From JBBSIN01 sp038232055 (GTDB taxonomy: Bacteria; Actinomycetota; Actinomycetes; JADGOV01): 45,946 bases of DNA. The notes below the pieces were generated by a model, which worked only from the letters and a program-made list of their open reading frames with translations, did not search any database and had not been told where the DNA came from. Location: assembly GCA_038232055.1 (NCBI GenBank), contig JBBSIN010000013.1:1-45946 (forward strand), given 5' to 3'. Made by a program: the position numbers and the translations under genes. Below, piece by piece: positions 22,867 to 32,376 of the stretch; position 1 is the stretch's first letter; the number at the start of each line of letters is the position of its first letter.

Positions 22867-22941
22867 GCATCACCCACCGTTACCTAGACTCGGCACCGCT
22901 GAAGAGGGCGGCGCCATACGCAGCAGGAAGGGAGATTCGCC

Positions 22942-23304
22942 GTGGGGCACATCTACATGCCGATCCTGGTCCTGTTCGTGCTCGCGGCCGGGTTCGCCGT
23001 CTTCTCCGTCGTGGGAGCCGGCCTCGTCGGGCCGAAGCGCTACAACCGGGCCAAGCTCGAGGCCTATGAGTGCGGTATCGAGCCAACGCCGATGCCGGCT
23101 GGCACGGCTCGTTTCCCGGTGAAGTACTACCTGACCGCGATGCTGTTCATCGTGTTCGACATCGAGATCATCTTCCTCTACCCGTGGGCTGTGACGTTCC
23201 AGCAGCTGGGCCTGTTCGGACTCGTCGAGATGGTCCTGTTCGTCGGCGCCGTCTTCGTGGCCTACGCCTACGTGTGGCGTCGTGGAGGACTCGAGTGGGA
23301 CTAG
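22942..23304 (+). CDS. nuoA: NADH-quinone oxidoreductase subunit A
   Basis: A membrane subunit of 120 residues with three transmembrane helices. It carries the conserved loop YECGIEPT (the cysteine-bearing loop near the quinone site) and FDIEIIFLYPWAV. The GTG start has AAGGGAG 7 bases upstream. It is the first of thirteen closely packed nuo genes in canonical order and overlaps nuoB by 10 bases. Confidence 0.96.
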   Translation: MGHIYMPILVLFVLAAGFAVFSVVGAGLVGPKRYNRAKLEAYECGIEPTPMPAGTARFPVKYYLTAMLFIVFDIEIIFLYPWAVTFQQLGLFGLVEMVLFVGAVFVAYAYVWRRGGLEWD

Positions 23305-23873
23305 AGGAGAAGATCCCCAGCGGCTTTCTGCTCACCACCGTCGCGAAGCTCGCCAACAACGCCCGCAAGAACTCGCTGTGGCCGGCGACGTTCGGCTTGG
23401 CCTGCTGCGCGATCGAGATGATGGCCACCGGCGCCGGTCGGTACGACCTCGCCCGGTTCGGCATGGAGGTCTTCCGCGCGTCGCCGCGGCAGGCCGACCT
23501 GATGATCGTCGCCGGTCGGGTGAGCCAGAAGATGGCGCCGGTCCTGCGCCAGATCTACGACCAGATGCCGGAACCGAAGTACGTGCTGGCGATGGGTGTC
23601 TGCGCCTCCAGCGGCGGGATGTTCAACAACTACGCCATCGTGCAGGGGGTCGACCACATCGTTCCGGTCGACATGTACCTGCCCGGTTGCCCGCCGCGGC
23701 CGGAGATGCTGATGGATGCGGTTCTCAAGCTGCACGACAAGATCGCGGCGGCCGACATCAACGGCAAGCCGCGCCGCACGGAGTCCGGCAATGCGCCGTA
23801 CCTCAAGCCGATCGAGCGCGACACCCGCTGGTCGAGCGGCCAGCTCGAAGGCCTCACGGAGGTCGGTCGATGA
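23295..23873 (+). CDS. nuoB: NADH-quinone oxidoreductase subunit B
   Basis: A 192-residue peripheral-arm subunit that holds the terminal iron-sulfur cluster N2, which passes electrons to quinone. The N2 ligands are present: tandem Cys in FGLACCAIEMM, Cys in MGVCASSGG, and Cys in YLPGCPPRPE. The GTG at 23295 overlaps nuoA by 10 bases, and its stop forms ATGA with nuoC. The C-terminal 30 residues (KPRRTESGNAPYLKP onwards) are an actinobacterial-style extension. Confidence 0.97.
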   Translation: MGLEEKIPSGFLLTTVAKLANNARKNSLWPATFGLACCAIEMMATGAGRYDLARFGMEVFRASPRQADLMIVAGRVSQKMAPVLRQIYDQMPEPKYVLAMGVCASSGGMFNNYAIVQGVDHIVPVDMYLPGCPPRPEMLMDAVLKLHDKIAAADINGKPRRTESGNAPYLKPIERDTRWSSGQLEGLTEVGR

Positions 23874-24523
23874 CCGAGGAATCGCCCACCCGCCATGGCA
23901 TGTTCGGCGTGGCCGGCAGCGGCGACACGTCCGGGTACGGCGGGCTCCTGCTACGTCCACCGACGCCGGCGTCGACCCCGCGCCCGTACGGGAACTGGTT
24001 CGACGAGGTGGCCGACGAGCTCGAGCGCGCGTTCCCCGAGTTCGGCGACGCGATCGAGCGGGTCGTCGTCGACCGGGGCGAGCTGACGCTGCACGTCCGC
24101 CCGCACCGTCTCGTGGCGCTCTGCCGCCAGCTCCGCGACGATCCTCGGCTGCGCTTCGAGCTGTGCTCGAGCATCTCCGGCGTCGACAGCCCCGCGGACC
24201 CCTTGGGCCGCCGCTTCTCGGTGGCCTATCACCTGGCGTCCCTGACCTACCGGCGCCGGATTCGCCTCCAGGTCAGCGTTCCGGAGTCGGCACCCACCGT
24301 CCCCTCGGTCGTCGACGTCTACCCGACGGCCGACTGGCACGAGCGCGAGACGTGGGACATGTTCGGCATCGTCTTCGAAGGACACCCGGCGCTGACCCGG
24401 ATTCTCATGCCGGACGACTGGCCCGGTCACCCGCAGCGCAAGGACTATCCGCTGGGCGGCGTACCCGTCGAGTACAAGGGTGCGCAGGTGCCGCCTCCCG
24501 ACGAGCGGAGGGCGTATGCCTAG
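23870..24523 (+). CDS. nuoC: NADH-quinone oxidoreductase subunit C
   Basis: A hydrophilic connecting subunit of 217 residues. The signature VDVYPTADWHERETWDMFGI and RILMPDDWPGHPQRKDYPLG identify the 30-kDa subunit family. A Gly-rich N-terminal tail (GMFGVAGSGDTSGYGGLL) precedes the domain, as in other actinobacteria. C and D are separate genes here, not fused as in E. coli. It overlaps nuoB by 4 bases and nuoD by 8. Confidence 0.96.
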   Translation: MTEESPTRHGMFGVAGSGDTSGYGGLLLRPPTPASTPRPYGNWFDEVADELERAFPEFGDAIERVVVDRGELTLHVRPHRLVALCRQLRDDPRLRFELCSSISGVDSPADPLGRRFSVAYHLASLTYRRRIRLQVSVPESAPTVPSVVDVYPTADWHERETWDMFGIVFEGHPALTRILMPDDWPGHPQRKDYPLGGVPVEYKGAQVPPPDERRAYA

Positions 24524-25847
24524 CCATGCGGCCGACCCGTACGCCTCGGTCCGGGAGACGACCGAGGGCCCGGTCTACACCGTCACGGGTCAGGACTGGG
24601 GCGACGTGCTCTCGGCCGACGCCATCGAGTCCGAGCGCATCGTGGTCAATATGGGGCCGCAGCACCCCTCGACGCACGGGGTGCTCCGGCTGGTGCTCGA
24701 CCTCGAGGGTGAGACGGTCGTCCAGGCCCGCACGGTGATCGGCTACCTGCACACCGGTATCGAGAAGAACACCGAGTACCGCAACTGGGTGCAGGGCGTC
24801 ACCTTCGTCACCCGCATGGACTACCTCTCGCCGATGTACAACGAGACGGCGTACTGCCTGGCGGTCGAGAAGCTGCTCGACATCACCGAGCAGGTGCCCG
24901 AGCGGGCCACGGTCGTGCGGGTGCTGATGATGGAACTCCAGCGGATCGCGTCGCACCTCGTCACGCTGGCGACGACCGGCTTGGAGCTCGGCGCGCTGTC
25001 GATGATGCTCTACGGCTGGCGTGAGCGTGAGGTGATCCTGGACATCTTCGAGATGTGTACCGGGCTGCGGATGAACCACGCCTACATCCGCCCCGGTGGC
25101 CTCGCCCAGGACGTGCCGCCGGGCGCGGTCGAGCGCATCCGAGAGTTCCTGCGGATCATGCCGGGTCGCATCCAGGAGTACGAGGACCTGCTCTCGGCCA
25201 ACCCGATCTGGACGGCCCGTACGCAGGGCATCGGCTACCTCGACCTGACCGGCTGCATGGCGCTCGGCGTGACCGGGCCCATGCTGCGCTCGACCGGTTA
25301 TGCCTGGGACCTTCGCAAGGAGATGCCGTACTGCGGCTACGAGCAGTACGAGTTCGACGTCCCGACGGTGAGCACCGCCGACGCCTACGGCCGCTACCTC
25401 GTGCGAATCAACGAGATGCGCGAGTCGTTGAAGATCATCGAGCAGGCGCTCGACAAGCTCCGACCCGGCCCGATCATGGTCGCCGACAAGAAGATTGCCT
25501 GGCCGGCACAGCTCGCGCTCGGCGCCGACGGCCTCGGCAACTCCCTCGACCACATCCGCGCCATCATGGGCACCTCCATGGAGGCGCTCATCCACCACTT
25601 CAAGCTGGTCACGGAGGGGTTCCGAGTTCCGCCCGGCCAGGTGTACGTCGCCGTGGAGTCGCCTCGCGGCGAGCTCGGCTACCACGTCGTCTCCGACGGG
25701 GGAACCCGACCGCACCGGGTGCACGTGCGCGACCCGTCGTTCGTCAACCTGCAGGCCCTACCGGCGATGTGCGAGGGCGGGCTGATCGCCGACGTCATCG
25801 CCGCCGTCTCCAGCATCGACCCGGTCATGGGGGGTGTGGACCGATAG
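24516..25847 (+). CDS. nuoD: NADH-quinone oxidoreductase subunit D
   Basis: The 49-kDa subunit, 443 residues, which with NuoB forms the quinone-binding cavity. Visible are NMGPQHPSTHGVLRLVLDLE (the His of the HRGxE-like loop lies in this N-terminal strand), GYLHTGIEKNTEYR, RMDYLSPMYNETAY (Tyr of the quinone site), and the end of the hydrogenase-like fold (SFVNLQALPAMCEG, IAAVSSIDPVMGGVDR). GGAGG lies 4 bases before the ATG. Confidence 0.97.
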   Translation: MPSHAADPYASVRETTEGPVYTVTGQDWGDVLSADAIESERIVVNMGPQHPSTHGVLRLVLDLEGETVVQARTVIGYLHTGIEKNTEYRNWVQGVTFVTRMDYLSPMYNETAYCLAVEKLLDITEQVPERATVVRVLMMELQRIASHLVTLATTGLELGALSMMLYGWREREVILDIFEMCTGLRMNHAYIRPGGLAQDVPPGAVERIREFLRIMPGRIQEYEDLLSANPIWTARTQGIGYLDLTGCMALGVTGPMLRSTGYAWDLRKEMPYCGYEQYEFDVPTVSTADAYGRYLVRINEMRESLKIIEQALDKLRPGPIMVADKKIAWPAQLALGADGLGNSLDHIRAIMGTSMEALIHHFKLVTEGFRVPPGQVYVAVESPRGELGYHVVSDGGTRPHRVHVRDPSFVNLQALPAMCEGGLIADVIAAVSSIDPVMGGVDR

Positions 25848-26789
25848 ATGCCGCTCTCCGAGGAGACGCGGGTCAAGGCCCGCCAGATCGTCGCGCGCTA
25901 CCCCCAGTCGCGCTCGGCGTTGCTGCCGATGCTGCACCTCGTGCAGGCCGAGGAGGGCTACGTCACGCCGGATGGCATCACGCTCTGCGCGCGGGAACTC
26001 GGTCTGACCAAGGCCGAGGTGGGTGCGGTTGCGACGTTCTACACCATGTACAAGCGACGCCCGGTCGGCGAATGGCTCGTCTCCGTGTGCACGAACCTGT
26101 CTTGTCAGTTGCTCGGTGGCGACGAGATTTTCGCCCGGCTGTCGCAGCACCTGGGTGTCGGGCACGACGAGACGACGCCGGACGGTCGGTTCACGCTGGA
26201 GCACGCCGAGTGCCTCGCCGCCTGCGACTACGCGCCGGTCGTGACCATCAACTACGAGTTCTACGACAACCAGACGCCGGAGACCGCGCTGGCCCTGGTC
26301 TCCTCGCTCGAGCGCGACGAACGGCCACGGCCGACCCGCGGCGAGGACCTCGTCGGCTTCCGGGCGATCTCCCGCGAGCTGGCCGGCTTCGTGGAGCGCG
26401 ACGCCGCGGTGCGGATCAGCCAGGCCGCCACGGCGGGGGCCCCCGCGCATCCGGAGCCGGCCAGATCTCGGGACAGCCGCGGCACCGTCGAGACCGCCGG
26501 CACCGACGTGGGGTTGCCGAGCGGTGCCGGCGACTACGGCGTACCGGAAGGCGTGACCGAGGGCACGCTGCCGGACCGAGCGGCGGCGGCGACGTACGGC
26601 ACCGACGCCACGCTCGACGCTGGGGACGATCCGGCCCCGGGTCGGGACGACCGCGCCGGCACCGCCGTACCGACGATGAACAACCCAACTGCCGCGGGGC
26701 ACGCCGAGGTCTCGGAGTTCGCCGACCCGGCCAAGGGGTTCACCAAGGAGGAGCCGCGCGACCCGGAGAAGAAGGACGCTGACGACTGA
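25848..26789 (+). CDS. nuoE: NADH-quinone oxidoreductase subunit E, with long C-terminal tail
   Basis: The 24-kDa subunit with a [2Fe-2S] (N1a) thioredoxin-like domain: ligands in VCTNLSCQLLGG (C-x4-C) and ECLAACDYAP (C-x3-C). The core ends near residue 185; the remaining ~130 residues are a Gly/Ala/Asp-rich, probably disordered tail ending KEEPRDPEKKDADD. Such tails occur in actinobacterial NuoE but this one is long (313 in all). The ATG follows the nuoD stop with no gap; the stop shares a base with nuoF (TGATG). Confidence 0.95.
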   Translation: MPLSEETRVKARQIVARYPQSRSALLPMLHLVQAEEGYVTPDGITLCARELGLTKAEVGAVATFYTMYKRRPVGEWLVSVCTNLSCQLLGGDEIFARLSQHLGVGHDETTPDGRFTLEHAECLAACDYAPVVTINYEFYDNQTPETALALVSSLERDERPRPTRGEDLVGFRAISRELAGFVERDAAVRISQAATAGAPAHPEPARSRDSRGTVETAGTDVGLPSGAGDYGVPEGVTEGTLPDRAAAATYGTDATLDAGDDPAPGRDDRAGTAVPTMNNPTAAGHAEVSEFADPAKGFTKEEPRDPEKKDADD

Positions 26790-28078
26790 TGCCGCTGACG
26801 CCCGTCCTCACCGAGCGGTGGAGCGAACCTCGTTCGTGGACGATCGAGACATACCGCCGAACCGGCGGCTACTCGGCCCTGCCAAAAGCGCTCGCGACGT
26901 CGCCCGACGAGGTGATTCAGCTCGTCAAGGACTCCGGTCTGCGCGGTCGCGGCGGCGCCGGCTTCCCGACCGGCATGAAGTGGGGGTTCATCCCGCAGGG
27001 CGACGGCAAGCCGCACTACCTCGTCGTCAACGCCGACGAGGGCGAGCCGGGCACCTGCAAGGACGCGCCGCTCATGATGGCCGACCCGCACTCGCTCATC
27101 GAGGGCATCGTCATCGCGGCGTACGCGGTGCGGGCCACCTCCGCATTCATCTATCTGCGTGGAGAGCTCGTGCACGCCGGTCGCCGGCTGCACAACGCGA
27201 TCCGCGAGGCGTACGAGGCGGGCTTTCTCGGCGCCGACATTCTCGGCTCCGGGTTCTCCTGCGAGCTGACCCTGCACCGCGGTGCCGGCGCGTACATCTG
27301 CGGCGAGGAAACCGCGCTGCTCGACTCGCTCGAGGGCTATCGAGGACAGCCCCGGCTGCGCCCGCCGTTTCCCGCGGTCGCCGGTCTCTACGCGAGTCCG
27401 ACCGTCATCAACAACGTCGAGACGATCGCCACCGTGCCCTATATCGTCAACGGTGGCGCCGCATGGTTCCGCTCGATGGGCACCGAGAAGTCACCCGGCC
27501 CGAAGATCTTCAGCCTCTCCGGCCACGTCAACCGACCCGGGCAGTACGAGATGCCGCTGGGCACGACACTGCGCGAGCTTCTCGAGCTTGGGAACGGCGT
27601 GCGCGACGGTCGCCGGCTCAAGGCCTGGACTCCGGGCGGGTCATCCACCCCGATGCTCACTGCCGAGCATCTCGACGCGCCGATGGACTTCGAAGGCATG
27701 ATCGCCGTCGGGTCGCTGCTCGGTACCACAGCGATCATGGTCATGGACGACTCGGTCTGCATGGTGAAGTCGGTGCTGCGGCTCACCCAGTTCTACGCGC
27801 ACGAGTCCTGTGGCAAGTGCACACCCTGTCGCGAGGGGACGTACTGGATGGTGCAGATTCTGCAGCGTCTGGAGGCCGGGACGGGGAGTGAGGAGGACAT
27901 CGCGACGCTCCTCGACACCTGCGACAACATCTTCGGCCGCTCGTTCTGCGCCCTGGGCGACGGCGCGACCAGCCCGATCGTCTCCTCCATCCAGTACTTC
28001 CGCGACGAGTACGTCGCGCACTACGAGTTGGGCCGATGCCCGTTCGCACGCCAGCCGGCACTCGCCGGAGCGCACTGA
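26789..28078 (+). CDS. nuoF: NADH-quinone oxidoreductase subunit F
   Basis: The 51-kDa NADH-oxidising subunit of 429 residues. GLRGRGGAGFPTGMKW binds NADH, GAGAYICGEETALLDSLEG is the FMN region, and ESCGKCTPCREGTYW with a later CALGDGA supplies the four N3 [4Fe-4S] cysteines. With NuoE and NuoG it forms the electron-input module that is absent from the visible part of the second nuo set at the right edge. Confidence 0.97.
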   Translation: MPLTPVLTERWSEPRSWTIETYRRTGGYSALPKALATSPDEVIQLVKDSGLRGRGGAGFPTGMKWGFIPQGDGKPHYLVVNADEGEPGTCKDAPLMMADPHSLIEGIVIAAYAVRATSAFIYLRGELVHAGRRLHNAIREAYEAGFLGADILGSGFSCELTLHRGAGAYICGEETALLDSLEGYRGQPRLRPPFPAVAGLYASPTVINNVETIATVPYIVNGGAAWFRSMGTEKSPGPKIFSLSGHVNRPGQYEMPLGTTLRELLELGNGVRDGRRLKAWTPGGSSTPMLTAEHLDAPMDFEGMIAVGSLLGTTAIMVMDDSVCMVKSVLRLTQFYAHESCGKCTPCREGTYWMVQILQRLEAGTGSEEDIATLLDTCDNIFGRSFCALGDGATSPIVSSIQYFRDEYVAHYELGRCPFARQPALAGAH

Positions 28079-30528
28079 TGACCGCGACGAGCGACCGCGC
28101 TGCCGGGAACGCCCCGGCTCCGGTTCCGGACGCCGTCAACGTCACCATTGACGGGATCGCGCTGAGCGTGCCGAAGGGGGAGCTGATCATCCGGGCGGCG
28201 GAGGCCGTGGGGATCCAGATCCCGCGCTTCTGCGATCACCCGCTGCTCGACCCGATCGGTGCCTGCCGGCAGTGCATCGTCGAGGTCGAAGGGCAGCGCA
28301 AGCCGCTCACCGCGTGCACGACGACCGTCACCGACGGCATGGTGGTGCGCACACAGCTCACCAGCCAGGTGGCGCAGAAGGCGCAGGCCGGCACGCTCGA
28401 GCTGTTGCTCATCAACCATCCGCTGGACTGCCCGGTCTGCGACAAGGGCGGCGAGTGCCCGCTGCAGAACCAGGCGATGAGCAATGGCTACGCCGAAAGC
28501 CGGTTCCGGGACGAGAAGCGGACCTATCCGAAGCCGATCGCGATCTCGAGACAGGTCCTCCTCGACCGCGAGCGCTGCGTGCTCTGCGCGCGCTGCACCC
28601 GCTTCTCCCAGGAGATCGCGGGCGACCCGTTCATCGAGCTCTTCGAGCGCGGGGCGTTGGAGCAGGTGGCGATCTACGAGGACGAGCCCTTCGAGTCCTA
28701 CTTCTCCGGCAACACCGTCCAGATCTGTCCGGTCGGCGCGCTGACCAGTGCCGCCTACCGGTTCCGGGCCCGCCCCTTCGACCTGATGTCGACGCCCAGC
28801 GTCTGCGAGCACTGCGCCTCGGGGTGCGCGATGCGCACCGACTGGCGCCGTGGCAAGGTCATGCGACGACTCGCCGGGGACGACCCCGAGGTCAACCAGG
28901 AGTGGAACTGCGACAAGGGGCGCTTCGCCTTCCGCTACGCCACACTCGACGACCGCATTGCCGTGCCGCTGGTCCGCAACGACGAGGGCTACCTCGTCGA
29001 GACGTCCTGGACCGACGCGCTGGAACGCGCGGCACAGGGACTCGAGGCGGCGCGCCAAGCCGGTGGGGTAGGGGTGCTGCCCGGTGGCCGGTTGACAGTC
29101 GAGGACGCCTACGCCTACGCCAAGTTCGCGCGCACGGTGCTCGCGACCAACGACATCGACTTTCGGGCCCGGGCCCACTCCGACGAGGAGCTGGACTTCC
29201 TCGCGCACGCCGTCGCCGGTCGCTACCTGGAGACGACGTACGCCGACATCGAGCGTGCGCCGGCTGTCCTCCTCGTCGGTTTCGAGCCGGAGGAGGAGTC
29301 GCCGATCGTCTTCCTGCGGTTGCGCAAGGCGACGCGCGCGGGTGGGCCGAGGGTGTTCGGCGTCGGGCCCTTCGTCACCGCGAGCCTCACCAAGACCTTC
29401 GGTCGCCTGATCCAGACGGCGCCGGGTGCGGAGGCCGCCGTCCTAACCGGACTCGCGGCGACGTCAGCCGACGGCGATGACTCGGCGGCCGCGGCGGCCG
29501 CGGCGGCCTTGCGGCAACCCGGCGCCCTGATCCTCGTGGGTGAACGGCTGGCGGGAGCTCCCGGCGCGCTCACCGCGGCGGTGCGGCTTGCCGGCGCGAC
29601 CGGTGCACGTCTGGTCTGGATCCCCCGGCGGGCCGGTGACCGGGGAGCGCTCGACGTCGGGGCGCTGCCGCAGCTGCTTCCCGGCGGCCGGCCACTGACC
29701 GACACCGGAGCCCGCGGCAAAGTGGCAGCGGCCTGGGCCGCAGACATCCCCGCGCATGTGGGCCGCGACATGACCCGCATGCTGGTGGCTGCCCGTGACC
29801 GCGAGCTCGCCGCGCTGCTGATCGGCGGTGTCGACCCGGACGACCTGCCCGACCCGGAGCTCGGCTACGCGGCCCTACGCAACGTCGGCTTCATCGTGAG
29901 CCTGGAGGTACGACGCAGCCGGGTGACAGAGCGCGCCGACGTCGTCCTGCCGGTGGCACCGCCCGTCGAGAAGTCGGGCACCTACCTGAACTGGGAGGGG
30001 CGGCCGCGCACCTTCGACGCGAGCCTGCGCAACACCGGCGCGCTCGGCGACGCCCGAGTGCTGCACACCCTCGCCGCCGAGCTCGGCGTGGCGCTCGGGC
30101 TGCCCGACGTCGAGGCCGCCCGCAGCGAGATCGCTCAACTTGGCGCGTGGGCCGGCCCGCGGCCAGTTGCGCCCACCTTCGAGCCGGCGACCCTGCCCTC
30201 GGCTGGTGCCGGAGAGGCCCTTCTGGCGAGCTGGCGATGGCTGCTCGACTGCGGCTCGCTGCAGGACGGCGAGCCCTACCTCGCGGGCACGGCCAAGCAG
30301 CCGCGGCTGCACCTGTCGGCCGCGACCGCCGCCGAAATCGGCGCCGAGCCCGGGAAGCAGGTCACGGTGTCCGGGGACCGCGGGTCTGTGACGCTGCCGC
30401 TCGTCGTCGCCGACCTGCCGGACCGGGTGGTGTGGCTGCCGACGAACTCGCCGGGTTCGCAGATTTCCACCGCTCTCGGCGTCGACGCTGGCGCCGTCGT
30501 CCGGATCAGCACCTGGGGTGCCGCATGA
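28078..30528 (+). CDS. nuoG: NADH-quinone oxidoreductase subunit G
   Basis: The 75-kDa subunit of 816 residues. It has an N-terminal [2Fe-2S] domain (CDHPLLDPIGACRQC, TACTT), the His-Cys cluster loop (NHPLDCPVCDKGGECPLQ), a [4Fe-4S] site (CVLCARCTRF, CPVGAL), and the N7 site CEHCASGCAM with a later NCDKGRF. N7 is present only in some bacteria, and here its cysteines are intact. The rest is a degenerate molybdopterin-oxidoreductase fold, containing an Ala run encoded by GCGGCCGCG-like repeats near 29486-29508. It overlaps nuoH by 4 bases. Confidence 0.96.
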   Translation: MTATSDRAAGNAPAPVPDAVNVTIDGIALSVPKGELIIRAAEAVGIQIPRFCDHPLLDPIGACRQCIVEVEGQRKPLTACTTTVTDGMVVRTQLTSQVAQKAQAGTLELLLINHPLDCPVCDKGGECPLQNQAMSNGYAESRFRDEKRTYPKPIAISRQVLLDRERCVLCARCTRFSQEIAGDPFIELFERGALEQVAIYEDEPFESYFSGNTVQICPVGALTSAAYRFRARPFDLMSTPSVCEHCASGCAMRTDWRRGKVMRRLAGDDPEVNQEWNCDKGRFAFRYATLDDRIAVPLVRNDEGYLVETSWTDALERAAQGLEAARQAGGVGVLPGGRLTVEDAYAYAKFARTVLATNDIDFRARAHSDEELDFLAHAVAGRYLETTYADIERAPAVLLVGFEPEEESPIVFLRLRKATRAGGPRVFGVGPFVTASLTKTFGRLIQTAPGAEAAVLTGLAATSADGDDSAAAAAAAALRQPGALILVGERLAGAPGALTAAVRLAGATGARLVWIPRRAGDRGALDVGALPQLLPGGRPLTDTGARGKVAAAWAADIPAHVGRDMTRMLVAARDRELAALLIGGVDPDDLPDPELGYAALRNVGFIVSLEVRRSRVTERADVVLPVAPPVEKSGTYLNWEGRPRTFDASLRNTGALGDARVLHTLAAELGVALGLPDVEAARSEIAQLGAWAGPRPVAPTFEPATLPSAGAGEALLASWRWLLDCGSLQDGEPYLAGTAKQPRLHLSAATAAEIGAEPGKQVTVSGDRGSVTLPLVVADLPDRVVWLPTNSPGSQISTALGVDAGAVVRISTWGAA

Positions 30529-31817
30529 CGCCTGCAGTCCTGTTCGCGGCGGACGACTCACCGAGGATCAGCTCGTTCGGACATGATCCCTGGTGGCTCA
30601 TCGTCGCCAAGGTGCTCGTGATTTTCGTGTTCCTCGTGCTGTCGACCCTATTCATGATCTGGGCGGAGCGGCGGGTCGTCGCCCGGATGCAGCAGCGACT
30701 CGGCCCCAATCGCGTCGGGCCCATGGGCCTCGGCCAGGGTCTCGCCGACGGCATCAAGCTCGCCCTCAAGGAAGAGATCATCCCGACGCTGGCCGACAAG
30801 CCGGTCTACTTCCTCGCGCCGATCATCTCGGCCATTCCGGCATTCCTCGCCTTCGCGGTGATCCCCGTCGGTGGCCTGGTGTCTGTCTTCGGGCACCGCA
30901 CGCCGCTGCAGATCACCGACCTTCCGGTGGCGGTGCTGTTCCTGCTGGCCTGCTCCTCGTTCGGGGTGTACGGCATCGTGCTGGCCGGCTGGTCGAGCGG
31001 GTCGACGTACCCCCTGCTCGGCGCGCTGCGGTCCGCGGCCCAGGTCATCTCCTACGAGGTGTGCCTGGCCCTGGCGCTCGTGCCGGTGTTCCTGTACGCC
31101 GGCTCGCTGTCGACGAGCGAGATCGTCGACGCGCAGAACACCTGGTTCGCGATCACCCTCTTCCCCTCGTTCGTGGTGTACATGATCTCGGCGGTGGGCG
31201 AGACCAACCGGGCGCCGTTCGACCTGCCCGAAGCCGAGGGCGAGCTCGTCGGCGGCTTTCACACCGAGTACTCCTCGCTGAAGTTCGCGATGTTCTTCCT
31301 TGCCGAGTACATCAACATGACCACGGTCTGCGCCGTCGCGACGACGCTGTTCCTGGGTGGCTGGCACGCGCCGATCTTCCTGAGCCGGTTCGCGATCCTC
31401 GACTCCGGCTGGTTCGGGCTGGTCTGGTTCACGATCAAGCTCTTCGCGCTGCTTTACGTCTTCATCTGGCTGCGGGGAACGCTGCCGCGGCTGCGCTACG
31501 ACCAGTTCATGAAGCTCGGCTGGAAGGTGCTCATCCCGTTCAGCCTCGTCTGGTTGCTCGTCGTGGCCGCGGTACGCACGCTCACTATGGAGAACATCGA
31601 CCGGCAGAAGTTCCTCATCGGGGTGGCCATCGTGATCGGGATCTTCGCCATTGCCTCCTTCTTCTGGCCGCAGAAGAAGGAGGCTGCCGACCCCACGGAT
31701 GTCGACGACGAGCTGGCAGCGATCACTGTGGGCAGCCGGGCCTATCCGGTGCCGGTGCTGCCCGGCGACGAGCCGGCGGCCGCCCTTCCCAGCCGCAGAG
31801 AGGTTCCTCGTGCTTGA
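30525..31817 (+). CDS. nuoH: NADH-quinone oxidoreductase subunit H
   Basis: The membrane subunit at the arm junction, 430 residues with eight core helices. ERRVVARMQQRLGPNRVGP and the loop at residues 226-245 (ETNRAPFDLPEAEGELVGGF, then HTEYS) are family signatures; the glutamates of this loop sit near the quinone tunnel and are complete. A C-terminal cytoplasmic tail (WPQKKEAADPTDVDDE onward) of about 50 residues is extra compared with E. coli. Confidence 0.97.
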   Translation: MTPAVLFAADDSPRISSFGHDPWWLIVAKVLVIFVFLVLSTLFMIWAERRVVARMQQRLGPNRVGPMGLGQGLADGIKLALKEEIIPTLADKPVYFLAPIISAIPAFLAFAVIPVGGLVSVFGHRTPLQITDLPVAVLFLLACSSFGVYGIVLAGWSSGSTYPLLGALRSAAQVISYEVCLALALVPVFLYAGSLSTSEIVDAQNTWFAITLFPSFVVYMISAVGETNRAPFDLPEAEGELVGGFHTEYSSLKFAMFFLAEYINMTTVCAVATTLFLGGWHAPIFLSRFAILDSGWFGLVWFTIKLFALLYVFIWLRGTLPRLRYDQFMKLGWKVLIPFSLVWLLVVAAVRTLTMENIDRQKFLIGVAIVIGIFAIASFFWPQKKEAADPTDVDDELAAITVGSRAYPVPVLPGDEPAAALPSRREVPRA

Positions 31818-32376
31818 GTCCATCAAGGGCTTCGGCCTCACCTTCCGCACCCAGTTCCGCAAGGTCAACACCGAGCAGTATCCGGAGGAGAAGCGGCCCA
31901 CCGCGCCGCGCTTCCACGGTCGGCACGTCCTCAACCGGCATCCCGACGGGCTCGAGAAGTGCGTCGGCTGCGAGCTGTGTGCCTGGGCCTGCCCGGCCGA
32001 CGCCATCTACGTCGAGGGTGCTGACAACACCGAGGAGGAGCGTTACTCGCCCGGCGAGCGCTACGGTCGCGTCTACCAGATCAACTACCTGCGGTGCATC
32101 TTCTGCGGACTGTGCATCGAGGCCTGTCCGACGCGGGCGCTGACGATGAGCAACGAGTTCGAGCTCGCCGACGACAGCCGGCAGGACCTCATCTTCACCA
32201 AGGAGCAGCTGCTCGCGCCGCTGCGGGCGGGGATGGAGGCGCCGCCGCACCCGATGACCTTCGGCGAGACCGACCAGGACTACTACGCGCACCCGGCGGT
32301 GGCGCCGGTACCCGGGGATCCAGCCACCGAAGGCCGGCTCTCGCCGGCGGCCGGCAGCGAGCAGGTCGCTCCGTGA
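31810..32376 (+). CDS. nuoI: NADH-quinone oxidoreductase subunit I
   Basis: A ferredoxin-like subunit of 188 residues with clusters N6a and N6b: CVGCELCAWACP and CIFCGLCIEACP. The GTG at 31810 overlaps nuoH by 8 bases. The C-terminal Pro/Ala-rich tail beyond the fold is common in actinobacteria. Confidence 0.96.
   Translation: MLESIKGFGLTFRTQFRKVNTEQYPEEKRPTAPRFHGRHVLNRHPDGLEKCVGCELCAWACPADAIYVEGADNTEEERYSPGERYGRVYQINYLRCIFCGLCIEACPTRALTMSNEFELADDSRQDLIFTKEQLLAPLRAGMEAPPHPMTFGETDQDYYAHPAVAPVPGDPATEGRLSPAAGSEQVAP

Noticed and set aside
28021..29208. A 395-codon minus-strand open frame inside nuoG.
   Set aside because: Antisense of well-supported nuoG; no domain features.
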